Source: an uncultured Paracoccaceae bacterium (GTDB lineage: Bacteria; Pseudomonadota; Alphaproteobacteria; Rhodobacterales; Rhodobacteraceae). Taken from it: a stretch of DNA of 64,000 bases. Below are positions 53,234 to 62,742 of the stretch, piece by piece (the first letter of the stretch is position 1; each line of letters opens with the position of its first letter). A model generated the notes under the pieces. The model ran no database searches. It worked only from the letters and a program-made list of their open reading frames with translations, and was not told the origin of the DNA. The DNA is taken from positions 62,001 through 126,000 of the forward strand of contig CANLYJ010000006.1 of NCBI GenBank assembly GCA_947495295.1, given 5' to 3'. The translations under genes were made by a program, and so were the position numbers.

Positions 53234-54181
53234 ATGGTTCGTGGTCGTAGCGCTGAAACACCAACAGGAGTTCCGGCGGCTGGTTGGAAAGACATCGCGT
53301 TCCGTCTGAAAGACGAAATCGCTGAAGATCGTGTTGGCCTGATTGCAGCCGGTGTAGCATTCTACGGCCTGCTGGCGCTTTTTCCCGCCATCACGGCGCT
53401 GATCGCTATCAGCGGCTTGCTGGTGGAGCCAAGCGCAATTGTCGAGCAACTGCGAGGTTTGTCCGGTATAGTGCCCGAAGAAGTCATTGCGATCGTGACA
53501 AAACAGGCGAGTGCTGTCGCAGGATCCCGCGAAGGCGGACTTAGCTTGGCCGCTATCATAGGGGTTTTGTTCACGCTTTATTCCGCGTCCAAGGGGATGG
53601 CGAGCCTGATTGAAGGCGTCAATGTTGCTTATGACGAACAAGAGAAACGTGGGTTCGTAAGGCTCAAGCTTGTGACCTTCGCCCTAACGATCTTTTTGAT
53701 GGTCGGTCTGCTGGTTGCCTTGCTTGCCATGCTTGGCCTTCCCGCCGCGCTCGCATTGGTCGATCTGGGGCCCGTCATCGAAGCCCTCGCTGCAACCGGC
53801 CTCTGGATCGGTCTTTTGGCGCTGACGATGTTTGGCTTATCGGTGCTCTATCGCTACGCACCCTCGCGGGATGAGCCGGAGTGGAAGTGGGCCTCCGTAG
53901 GAGCCGTCATGGGGTGTCTTGTCTGGCTCATCGCTTCAGCGGGTTTTGCGTTCTACGTCAGTAACTTTGGGTCTTACAACGAGAGCTTTGGCACGCTTGC
54001 CGGAGCGATTGTTCTGCTCATGTGGTTCTGGATTTCTGCCTTCATTATTTTGGTGGGGGCTGAACTAAATGCCGAGCTTGAGGCACAAACACGTGTTGAC
54101 ACAACCCAAGGCCGGGATGTGCCAATGGGAGAGCGTGATGCAGTAAAAGCCGACACTCTGGGCGAGGCCGCCGGCAAGTGA
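53234..54181 (+). CDS. YihY/BrkB family membrane protein
   Basis: 315 residues with six helices. Signature segments are RVGLIAAGVAFYGLLALFPA near the N-terminus and FGTLAGAIVLLMWFWISAFI, then ILVGAELNAELE near the C-terminus. GGAAGG before ATG 53234. Once annotated as RNase BN; now an integral membrane family of uncertain function. Confidence 0.87.
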   Translation: MVRGRSAETPTGVPAAGWKDIAFRLKDEIAEDRVGLIAAGVAFYGLLALFPAITALIAISGLLVEPSAIVEQLRGLSGIVPEEVIAIVTKQASAVAGSREGGLSLAAIIGVLFTLYSASKGMASLIEGVNVAYDEQEKRGFVRLKLVTFALTIFLMVGLLVALLAMLGLPAALALVDLGPVIEALAATGLWIGLLALTMFGLSVLYRYAPSRDEPEWKWASVGAVMGCLVWLIASAGFAFYVSNFGSYNESFGTLAGAIVLLMWFWISAFIILVGAELNAELEAQTRVDTTQGRDVPMGERDAVKADTLGEAAGK

Positions 54182-54194
54182 TACTTTTGATGTC

Positions 54195-55181
54195 ATGATG
54201 ATAAACACCGTCTTTTGGTCGCTCGCGACCGCCATCTTGGTTACGACGCTGCTGCCGCTTACGAACTCGGTCCAATGGTATGTACGGATGTGGGATTTTC
54301 CACGACTCCACATCGCGAGCGTCGCGCTCATTGTGATCATGGCGGCCTTACCCGTCGCAATCGCTTACAAATCTCTTTTTATGGGTGTGGTTGCGGCCGC
54401 GCTTGTTTACCAATCAGCGCAGATTTTTCCCTACACGCCTTTGGCTTCGGTGGAGGTTGCAACTCAGCCAGCCCCTAACTCGACAGACGAGGTGGATATG
54501 TTGGCGGTCAACGTCCTGATGGAGAACACGCGACACCAAGACCTGATCGATATCGTCGCGCGGGAAGATCCAGATGTGCTGTTGCTGATGGAGACAGATG
54601 CGGCTTGGGCAGACGCCTTCAGTGATGCCTTGTCTCAGTACACGACCGTCAAGTCGCATGTGGCCGACAATCACTACGGCATGATCTTCGCAACCCGCCT
54701 CGACGTCTTATCGGCAGAATTCCTTTGGCCGTCAGAGGATGATACCCCGGCCGTCAAAGCGGTCTTGCGTGCTCCAAACGGGCCAGAATTCAATTTCATA
54801 GGGTTGCACCCACGGCCACCTGTCCCTGGTAACGATACTGAAACGCGGGACAGACAGATCAAGGACGCGGCCCTGATGACTTCTTCAGCGGATCGTCCGA
54901 CGGTCTGTATGGGTGATTTTAACGACGTTGCGTGGTCTTGGACGACCAAACGCTTTAAGCGTTACGCCAATTTCAGGGAGCCGCGTGTCGGGCGAGGCAT
55001 GATATCGAGTTTCCACGCGGATTACCCCTTCATGCGCTTTCCGATTGATCAGCTCTTTGTCACGGAGAATGTGGGTCTGGTCTCTTTTGCGCGATTAGAG
55101 AGCTTCGGGTCGGACCATTTCCCGATCGCTGCAACCGTATTCTTCGAAGACAGCGAGGGATTGGCCAGCGTTGCAGACTGA
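54195..55181 (+). CDS. Membrane-anchored endonuclease/exonuclease/phosphatase-fold protein
   Basis: 328 residues with three N-terminal hydrophobic helices (to about residue 80) and a periplasmic EEP-fold domain: MLAVNVLMENTR, LLLMETD (metal Glu), FNFIGLHPRPP, VCMGDFND and FGSDHFPI. All catalytic residues expected for a phosphodiesterase are present. The ribosome binding site is weak. Overlaps the next gene by 11 bp. Likely acts on a phospholipid or other periplasmic phosphodiester. Confidence 0.82.
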   Translation: MMINTVFWSLATAILVTTLLPLTNSVQWYVRMWDFPRLHIASVALIVIMAALPVAIAYKSLFMGVVAAALVYQSAQIFPYTPLASVEVATQPAPNSTDEVDMLAVNVLMENTRHQDLIDIVAREDPDVLLLMETDAAWADAFSDALSQYTTVKSHVADNHYGMIFATRLDVLSAEFLWPSEDDTPAVKAVLRAPNGPEFNFIGLHPRPPVPGNDTETRDRQIKDAALMTSSADRPTVCMGDFNDVAWSWTTKRFKRYANFREPRVGRGMISSFHADYPFMRFPIDQLFVTENVGLVSFARLESFGSDHFPIAATVFFEDSEGLASVAD

Positions 55182-56307
55182 AGAGCAGATCGCTGAAGAG
55201 TCGGGCACGGCCTCGACGTCACGAAGCTGGGCGCGCCTGGATGTTCCGATTATTGGCATCTTCGTCCTGTTAATGCTGCAAGCCTTGGTTTCGGCAAGCG
55301 ACTTTCTCGTTCCAGTCATAACGGCCTTTCTTGGGTACTTCGTTCTGAACCGGCCACGCCGATGGCTAAGTCGGCTTGGCGTGCCGCCAGTCATTTCGGC
55401 AGCGCTCTTCACCATGCTTCTCACCAGTTTGATCGTCGTTTTGCTGGTACAACTTAGCAGCCCTGCCGCACAATTCATTGAGGATCTTCCGTCACTCATA
55501 GAGGAGATCAAACAAAAACTCGCCTCTGCAGGGGGTGCATTGGAGGCCATAAACGAGGCAACCGACGCGGCAGAAGAAATCATGGCGGAAGGAGATGCGG
55601 ATACTGTTGCAGTCGAAGTGGTTTCAGACACTGGTATTGTCACCACTATTTTTAGCATGGCTCCCGGGTTTCTGAGCCGCATCGTGTTTGCGCTGGTTCT
55701 TCTCTTTTTCCTTGTGGCCTCAGGCGACATGTTTCTTACCAAAACGGTGCAAAGCTTCGAACGCTTCCAAGACAAGCGCCGTGCCGTCGAAGTTACGCAC
55801 GCAATTGAAGACCGGCTGGGTTATTACCTCGGCGGAATAGCCATCATTAATGCGGGATTGGGCACGGCTATCGCAATCGCACTATACTTCTGGGGAATGC
55901 CCAGCCCACTTGTATTCGGCTTTATGGCCTTTGGCCTGAATTTCGTACCATTCTTGGGAGGGCTTATGGGAGCGACGATCGCGGCAGCCGTCGCGTTCGT
56001 AAGCCTTGACGGGACTTGGGCGGCCGCAGGCGTTTTTGTAACCTACGTTGTCCTGACGTCTCTTGAAGGACAGTTCATCACACCGTTGGCGATCTCACGT
56101 CGGATGAGATTGAACACGACCGTCGTGTTCCTATCGGTGGCATTCTTTGCCTGGATTTGGTCCGTGATGGGCATGGTGGTGGCTTTGCCAATTCTGATTG
56201 TCGTAAAGATTGTCTGTGATGAAACTGAGACGCTGCAGACAGTGGCGAGATTTCTCGGCGACGAAACAGACAAATCATCCGGGGCATCCGCTGAAGATGG
56301 GGCCTAG
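55171..56307 (+). CDS. AI-2E family transporter
   Basis: 378 residues from TTG at 55171. About eight helices in the PerM/AI-2E arrangement: paired N-terminal helices (IIGIFVLLMLQALVSASDFL), a soluble middle with LSSPAAQFIEDLPSLIEEIK, and C-terminal GLNFVPFLGGLMGATIAAAV plus ITPLAISRRMRLNTTVVFLS. Substrate uncertain; many members transport ions or small solutes rather than AI-2. A truncated MITE follows 41 bp after the stop. Confidence 0.87.
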   Translation: MQTEEQIAEESGTASTSRSWARLDVPIIGIFVLLMLQALVSASDFLVPVITAFLGYFVLNRPRRWLSRLGVPPVISAALFTMLLTSLIVVLLVQLSSPAAQFIEDLPSLIEEIKQKLASAGGALEAINEATDAAEEIMAEGDADTVAVEVVSDTGIVTTIFSMAPGFLSRIVFALVLLFFLVASGDMFLTKTVQSFERFQDKRRAVEVTHAIEDRLGYYLGGIAIINAGLGTAIAIALYFWGMPSPLVFGFMAFGLNFVPFLGGLMGATIAAAVAFVSLDGTWAAAGVFVTYVVLTSLEGQFITPLAISRRMRLNTTVVFLSVAFFAWIWSVMGMVVALPILIVVKIVCDETETLQTVARFLGDETDKSSGASAEDGA

Positions 56308-56347
56308 AAAACGGGCGAGAATTCAATTGCCCCACCGGCGGTCGTGA

Positions 56348-56480
56348 GCAGGATTTGGCGGATTTTCCGCGTGAGCTGCGTTGCAACTGCTTGAAATTCA
56401 ACCAGAGTTCCTGCGCAGATGCGCCTTGTCACACGAAAAATCTGTCAAACCAGCGGAGCGGAATTAATGGGTCCTGACCC
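56348..56480 (+). mobile_element. MITE-like element, copy lacking its left end
   Basis: Nearly identical to 48305-48428 and in the same orientation, but the left terminal repeat is missing. The right end reads GCGGAGCGGAATTAATGGGT, then CCTGACCC|TA. It keeps a GAGC that the complete copy has lost at its right end but shows in its left end. This indicates independent copies rather than a recent duplication. Confidence 0.82.
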
Positions 56481-56526
56481 TAGTCTAAGGCAGCATTTCG
56501 TGACTTATTACCAGAGGCTTCCTCCT

Positions 56527-57045
56527 TCAGTTCGTAGTCTCTAAACCTCTCAACAGCGCGTCGTCGATACGATCGCCGTGGAGAACAGACACATCTCCTG
56601 TTGCTTCAAGAACCACTGCCCTTACGGTGGAAAGGTCCAATGCGTTCGCCTCTCGCAGTTTTGCGGCGAGATCGTCCTCGGTCACGCGGGTTTTTAACAG
56701 CGCATCATGAAGGATTTTTCCATCCTTCATAAGCAGTACGGGCTCGTTCTGGAGAGTTGCATCAAATGCCTCTGATCTTTGCCGTGCATAAGCAACACAG
56801 AATTGTATTGCGAACAGGCTGGCCATTGCGGTCATCGTCTGCAGAAGAGACGGCCAGCTGCTCGTTTGCGCGGCTCCGGCCAGGAGGGACCCCATCGCAA
56901 CGGTCATAACGAAATCGAAGTTGGTCATCTTTGAGAATGATCGTAGCCCGACGATCCGAACCAGCATGATGATCCAGCAAATACCCAGCAGGCTCAGAAC
57001 TGCACCCTTCAGGACTGCATCAAAGATCACGTGTTCGACAAACAT
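56527..57045 (-). CDS. DUF421 (YetF-like) membrane protein
   Basis: 172 residues from ATG 57045. Three hydrophobic helices (LKGAVLSLLGICWIIMLVRI, FDFVMTVAMGSLLAGAAQTS, TAMASLFAIQFCVAYAR) are followed by the soluble DUF421 domain (PVLLMKDGKILHDALLKTRV, LREANALDLSTVRAVVLEAT, GDVSVL). Function unknown; common in stress and sporulation contexts. Confidence 0.85.
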   Translation of the reverse strand: MFVEHVIFDAVLKGAVLSLLGICWIIMLVRIVGLRSFSKMTNFDFVMTVAMGSLLAGAAQTSSWPSLLQTMTAMASLFAIQFCVAYARQRSEAFDATLQNEPVLLMKDGKILHDALLKTRVTEDDLAAKLREANALDLSTVRAVVLEATGDVSVLHGDRIDDALLRGLETTN

Positions 57046-57413
57046 ATGGATGACCTTTCGAGGTGACGGAAGTTGATTGGAGCCTAGAACCAAGTTTCCT
57101 TTTCACCTAACCGGTGTTGCTCCAAAACAGGCGTTACTCTGCGATTGCCGCAATAACGAGCGAAATACACGCCCTTAACACTTTAAAGAACACCGCCCTA
57201 TTAGCTATTTGAATGTACCCGAAGCAAGGGCGCTAGACTGAAAACCGAAAATCATTTTGCGGCGTGCTGCGCGCCACGATCTGCAAAGGTCCGTCGGCAA
57301 AGCGGACCTTGCTAGTTGTTGGCGGGACGGCAGCTTCGTCCGCAATGCCGACATAGGGTGAACAGTGCGTGATGCTCAGTCCGAGCTACGCTTGCGCGCC
57401 GCACTTGGTTGCC
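57046..57413. other. Intergenic region, 0.37 kb
   Basis: No gene supported. It holds a hairpin at 57286-57310 (AAGGTCCG/CGGACCTT) whose loop and right arm (GTCGGCAAAGC) resemble the dispersed 42-bp repeat. Confidence 0.55.
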
Positions 57414-58112
57414 TCAGATCATCCGGATGACGTCTTTATCAATCGCCAGCATGTATCCCTTGCGGGCGATGTTCTTGACCAGAAGTTCGCTGATCATCTG
57501 GTTGCCCAGCGTGTCGCGCAGGCGTTTGATCCGGGTGGCGCCTGCGGCCTCGTCGCAGTCGGCTGACGCGCGCCCGGAAATGACGCCTTCGATTTCGGCC
57601 CCGGACAGGACCTCGTCATCCATCCGCGCCTCTGCCAGCACGGACAGGGTTTCGATGGCCGCGTCGGTCAGTTTGAACTCGAAATCATTCAGATAAACGG
57701 CCTTCTGGTCGCGGCTGATGGTCAGTGAATTCACCTCGATCCCTTGCCGTTCGATTCGGCCCATCCGGCGATTGAGCGCGATCAGCATCACGAGGAAAGC
57801 AACGGCCGCAATCAACAAAGCCGTGGCAAAGATCAGCAGCACGAAGATCACGAAACGGTATGACGCCAACGTATCGGAAAATGCGGTGCCCGACTGGGCC
57901 AGAATTTCCAGCAGCTTAATCTCGGCATTGCCGGTCAGGTCATCGTTCTGGATGAAAAGCTGTTCAACCCGCGCGTTAAACGCATTGGCATCAGGCAGGT
58001 TGATAAACAGCAACACCGCCGCAATCGCCAGAATAACAACAATCGCCGCAATCCCTGCGATGACAATCCGGCTGCCAATTTCACGTGCCTCAGTAGCGGA
58101 GGAAGTATTCAC
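57414..58112 (-). CDS. Membrane-anchored winged-helix protein
   Basis: About 232 residues. Two transmembrane helices (IVIAGIAAIVVILAIAAVLL and FVIFVLLIFATALLIAAVAF) flank a roughly 60-residue, presumably periplasmic loop. The C-terminal domain (VYLNDFEFKLTDAAIETLSV ... AGATRIKRLRDTLGNQMISE, IARKGYMLAID) resembles an OmpR-type winged helix. GTG at 58112 has AAGGA with good spacing; ATG 58133 lacks one. Topology is the reverse of ToxR (membrane part N-terminal). DNA binding is inferred. Confidence 0.65.
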   Translation of the reverse strand: MNTSSATEAREIGSRIVIAGIAAIVVILAIAAVLLFINLPDANAFNARVEQLFIQNDDLTGNAEIKLLEILAQSGTAFSDTLASYRFVIFVLLIFATALLIAAVAFLVMLIALNRRMGRIERQGIEVNSLTISRDQKAVYLNDFEFKLTDAAIETLSVLAEARMDDEVLSGAEIEGVISGRASADCDEAAGATRIKRLRDTLGNQMISELLVKNIARKGYMLAIDKDVIRMI

Positions 58113-58371
58113 CTGCGCTGTCCTTTCTTCCATCAAGCCCGGCATCATCAAAGACACCAAGCACATTCAATAGCTGCCACCCATCACGCGACAGGCTTTG
58201 CCGCAGCTGCTTTTCCGCCTCAGCGACAGAGCAATCACCCTGCACCTCGGCCACACCGTAATGCAGCCGCAAAGGCCCATCCCGTTTGGCCTTGTAATCG
58301 GCATAACAGGCGGCCTGTGCTGCACCAGCGCAAAGCATCAGGATCATGAATGTGAAAGAAAGTTTTTTCAT
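58090..58371 (-). CDS. Small exported protein
   Basis: 93 residues with signal peptide (MKKLSFTFMILMLCAGAAQA) and two cysteines in the mature part (ACYADYK, GDCSVAEAEK), probably a disulfide. Its end overlaps the membrane-anchored winged-helix gene, suggesting co-transcription and perhaps a sensing partner. Family unrecognised. Confidence 0.62.
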   Translation of the reverse strand: MKKLSFTFMILMLCAGAAQAACYADYKAKRDGPLRLHYGVAEVQGDCSVAEAEKQLRQSLSRDGWQLLNVLGVFDDAGLDGRKDSAGEYFLRY

Positions 58372-58531
58372 GACCTGACCTGACCCTGTGACGTGATGAT
58401 ATTCAATAACGCCGGATGTTATCGCGATGGCAATCGCATAACCATCCCCCGTTATTGTTTGGCGGGCCGGACTGCCTGCAAATTCCTTTCATCAACGCCC
58501 CATGCGTCCCCTGTACCCGAAAGGAATTGTT

Positions 58532-58999
58532 ATGTTCAAACATCTGATTGCCGGTCTGACCGCTGCCTCGCTGATCCTTGTCACCCCCGCCCAGGCCGGT
58601 GGGCTGGACCGGGATGAGGTTGGCAAGCTGGTCCTTGGCATTGCCGCAGTTGCGGCGCTGAGCGCCGTGCTGGATCACCGCAAGAAAGACAACGGCACAC
58701 GGGTCCATGACAACCGTCGTCACAATCCGGCCCCGCGCAGCAACAATAGCAACCGCTGGTCCGATCTGAACCAGCGCACCAACAGCCGGGTGATCCCACA
58801 TGACTGCATGCGTCGCGTCGAAACCCGCTTTGGCACCCAGCGCATGTTTGGTCGCCGCTGTCTGGAACGCAATTACACTTTTGTGAATTCACTGCCCGAG
58901 CGTTGCGCCGTGCGCGTCTATACCGATAACGGCCCACGCCGTGGCTTTGACCCGCTTTGCCTGCGCGAGCAGGGCTACAGATCTGATCGGCGCCGCTAA
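58532..58999 (+). CDS. Exported basic protein
   Basis: 155 residues from ATG 58532 (AAGGAA ribosome binding site). Signal peptide ends at TPAQAGG. A short hydrophobic stretch follows (KLVLGIAAVAALSAVL), then an Arg/Asn-rich region with four or more cysteines (PHDCMRRVETRFG, GRRCLERNY, ERCAVRVY, LCLREQGY). Probably a periplasmic disulfide-bonded protein; function unknown. Confidence 0.68.
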   Translation: MFKHLIAGLTAASLILVTPAQAGGLDRDEVGKLVLGIAAVAALSAVLDHRKKDNGTRVHDNRRHNPAPRSNNSNRWSDLNQRTNSRVIPHDCMRRVETRFGTQRMFGRRCLERNYTFVNSLPERCAVRVYTDNGPRRGFDPLCLREQGYRSDRRR

Positions 59000-59104
59000 G
59001 AGCGTCCGAGCAGTCGCGCGGTCACACGCCCCGGTTACCGCGTTTGCCTGGGGCAGAGAGGTTGGACATGGCTCTCTGCCCCTTTTTCCGTTGTCGGGTC
59101 TGCA

Positions 59105-59701
59105 TCACCCCAGCCTGCGCTTTCGTCCGTTTAAATATGGTCGGGTCAAAACATATCCCGCCACGGTGAGCAGCAGCACACTCAGTACGATTTTTGAGAC
59201 CGTCCCCATCGTGCCTTCGATCAGCAATGCATGAACGACGCACCCCACGACGATTATAGCCGCCAAGCTCATATGGAGCGCGCGCCATGTCCGAAAGCGC
59301 AGATGCTTGCGCCAAAGCGCCAAAAGCCCGGTTGCAAAAACCGCCCACATCGCGATCACCCCCCATGCTGAAAACGGCGTGGGTGAGGTAAAAAGCAGCG
59401 CGTCAATCACATCGGGCGGGCTGGTGATCCAAAGGCCGCCAACATGTATGATGATGGCCAACACCAAGGTCGCACCAAACCAGCGATGCATCCTGCGCCC
59501 TCGAAATCCACACAGACCGGGCAACCGCCCTGATGCCAGTAAAGGTTGGATAACCAGCAGCACCATAGCCAGAACCCCGGCAAACCCCGCAACGATGTAG
59601 ATGGGATCGCGCCATTGCAGCAGCGGGCTGCGCAAGGCCATCACCACGGGCCAGAGGATCATGACACCCAACCCACCCCAGATCAGAACGGGGCGCATCA
59701 C
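59105..59701 (-). CDS. Ferric-reductase-like transmembrane protein
   Basis: 198 residues with about six helices. Candidate haem ligands are histidines in RRMHRWFG, AIIIHVGG, WRALHMSLA and VVHALLI, the paired pattern of the ferric-reductase-like domain (YedZ/MsrQ relatives). No cytoplasmic FAD/NAD domain. It starts 5 bp after the exported dioxygenase-like gene, forming a two-gene operon. Confidence 0.8.
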   Translation of the reverse strand: MMRPVLIWGGLGVMILWPVVMALRSPLLQWRDPIYIVAGFAGVLAMVLLVIQPLLASGRLPGLCGFRGRRMHRWFGATLVLAIIIHVGGLWITSPPDVIDALLFTSPTPFSAWGVIAMWAVFATGLLALWRKHLRFRTWRALHMSLAAIIVVGCVVHALLIEGTMGTVSKIVLSVLLLTVAGYVLTRPYLNGRKRRLG

Positions 59702-59706
59702 GGGGC

Positions 59707-60183
59707 TCAGGCAGGTTGCAGGACGAAATGTGCGGCCAGCGTGGTGTCGCTGGCACTGTTCATGATCGGGCGCAGGAACACCGTTTCGAAGTCGTCACTG
59801 TCATAGGCCAGATGCCCATGCGGCTGGCCAAAGGCGGGCACGATCTGCGGCATTTCCAGCCTGAATTCCCCATTCGCATCGGTCAGGGTCGCCCCATGGC
59901 TTGCCGCATCGCGTTCATGGCCTTCGGTCGTATGCGCCCAGATCTGGATGCGCTGCCCCGGCAGCGGTGCGCCATCTCCGGCACGGCGCACGGTGCCGGT
60001 CATCCAGAACCCGCCGCCGCCAATCCGGTCAACAATCGGCGCGCCGGGACGATAGTTGTTCGATCCGCCGCGCATGGATTTGGTCGGGGCAAGGGTTTGT
60101 GCCATTGCCGGGCGGATCAGGCCGGTGGCAACAGCACCGGCAATCACGGTGCGGCGGCTGAGTGTCGTCAGGGTCATTGGCAA
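59707..60183 (-). CDS. TAT-exported intradiol-dioxygenase-like protein
   Basis: 158 residues. N-terminal twin-arginine signal (LSRRTVIAGAVATGLIRPAM). The mature region has the intradiol-dioxygenase/transthyretin-like beta fold (FWMTGTVRRAGDGAPLPGQR, IQIWAHTTEGHERD, TLTDANGEFRLEMP, HGHLAYDSDDFETVF). Some iron-ligand positions of true catechol dioxygenases (Tyr/His) are not obvious, so catalysis is uncertain. Pairs with the haem membrane protein downstream. Confidence 0.75.
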   Translation of the reverse strand: MPMTLTTLSRRTVIAGAVATGLIRPAMAQTLAPTKSMRGGSNNYRPGAPIVDRIGGGGFWMTGTVRRAGDGAPLPGQRIQIWAHTTEGHERDAASHGATLTDANGEFRLEMPQIVPAFGQPHGHLAYDSDDFETVFLRPIMNSASDTTLAAHFVLQPA

Positions 60184-60299
60184 TACTCCTGTCAGGCAAA
60201 CAAAGCTTAAACTGAGTGTAGCGCAGGATCAGTGATCGGCGAATAGTTCTTGGAGATCAAAACCCGCGACCCGCGAAAAGTTGATCGGGGTCGAGGTCG

Positions 60300-60372
60300 C
60301 CAATTTCTCTAAGAGAAATTGGGTTCAAATCCTCTGAGAGGATTTGTTGCCAGACTTTCTGAGAAAGTCTGG
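60300..60372. repeat. Three consecutive perfect hairpins with trinucleotide loops
   Basis: Hairpin 1 at 60300-60322 (10-bp stem, loop TAA). Hairpin 2 at 60326-60346 (9-bp stem, loop TGA). Hairpin 3 at 60350-60372 (10-bp stem, loop TGA). Spacers are 3 nt each. All share a TCT-(A/G)-AGA centre. The region starts 117 bp from the dioxygenase-like start and ends 40 bp before the rnhB frame. Confidence 0.9.
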
Positions 60373-60412
60373 CTGGTCTGCCTGGCGCGCCTTCTGCGAT
60401 TAATCGGGGATT

Positions 60413-61094
60413 ATGCCCCACGATTTCACTTGCACCTGCTACCCCTCTCTGCTGACTAGCCGCATGTCAGGACCGGATTTCAAATTCGAGATGCGCGCGC
60501 ATCAAAATGGCTTTGCCCATGTGGCGGGCGTTGATGAGGTGGGGCGTGGTCCGCTGGCCGGGCCGGTTGTGGCCGCTGCCGTCATTCTGGACCCGGGCGA
60601 CATCCCCGCCGGGCTGAATGACAGCAAGAAGTTGAGCGCGAAGCGGCGCGAAGCCTTGCTGGATCAGATCACAAAGAGTGCAGCGGTCAGTATCGGGCAG
60701 GCATCCGTCGCGGAGATTGATGAACATAACATCCTGCGCGCCTCTCATATTGCCATGGTCCGCGCGATTGAGGGGCTTGGCCAAAGCCCCGATCACATCC
60801 TGATCGACGGCAACATGGTCCCGCGCGGTCTGACCATTTCCAGCGAGACGATCGTCAAGGGCGACAGCCGCAGCCAGTCGATTGCCGCTGCCTCCATCAT
60901 TGCCAAACTGTGGCGCGACCGACACATGGTGGATTTGGCGCAACAGTTTCCGGGCTATGGCTGGGAGAAGAACGCAGGATACGGCACCGCCCAGCATTTA
61001 CAGGGGCTAGAGGCCCTTGGTGTCACCCCCCACCATAGACGTTCGTTCAAGCCCATACACAATATCTTGTATCAAGATAAAAACGTAAGTGATT

Positions 61095-61096
<2 letters not shown>
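60413..61096 (+). CDS. rnhB: Ribonuclease HII
   Basis: 227 residues as the longest frame. The core begins with AGVDEVGRGPLAGPVVAAAV (catalytic Asp-Glu), then NDSKKLSAKRREAL, and Asp in LIDGNMVPRG and KGDSRSQSIAAASIIAKLWR. It removes ribonucleotides and RNA primers from RNA-DNA hybrids. The start could be ATG 60413 or ATG 60464 (MSGPDF). Followed 90 bp later by ccrM. Confidence 0.93.
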
Positions 61097-62296
<1,200 letters not shown>

Positions 62297-62742
62297 CCAG
62301 CGATAAGGTCAGAACGCATTCCCAACGTTGATACCGCCGGTGCCTGTGGCAAGCCCTACCATGGTGGAAGGGCCCGCATGCACTAACTTTATCCCCGCCG
62401 TCACCGTACGGCGGGGTTTTTTGTTTTGCGGTGGTTTATGAGGCTGATTGCGTGTCCCTGATGGCAACGCCGTCCATCAGCGACCCCGAGGCATATGCAA
62501 ATGTGACGACAAGACGGGTTTGCGTGATGGTAACGCGAAGGCGTTGGCAGGTTGCCGCATATCGGCCCAAAACATCTACCGGATCAGGCCCGCCGAACCA
62601 GTGAACGATGCACTGAAAACGGGCGTGCGATTTGCGGACCCGGACAAATCCTGCACTCCTTGCATGCGGCTTCCGCAACCCACGGAAGAGCTTGATAAAA
62701 ATGCTCGCAAAAAAAGTGTAGGTGGAACCGGGCAGACGTGGC
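62297..62742. other. Intergenic region, 0.45 kb
   Basis: Contains the ccrM terminator. A minus-strand frame (62436-62765) is open but has no homology I recognise and no clear ribosome binding site, so no gene is called. Confidence 0.5.
62393..62427 (+). terminator. Rho-independent terminator of ccrM
   Basis: Perfect 8-bp stem CCCCGCCG/CGGCGGGG, 8-nt loop, then TTTTTTGTTTT. Confidence 0.95.

Noticed and set aside
60230..60350. Possible tRNA because GGTTCAAATCC looks like a T-arm
   Set aside because: No acceptor stem, D-arm or anticodon arm can be placed; the sequence is explained by the three hairpins.
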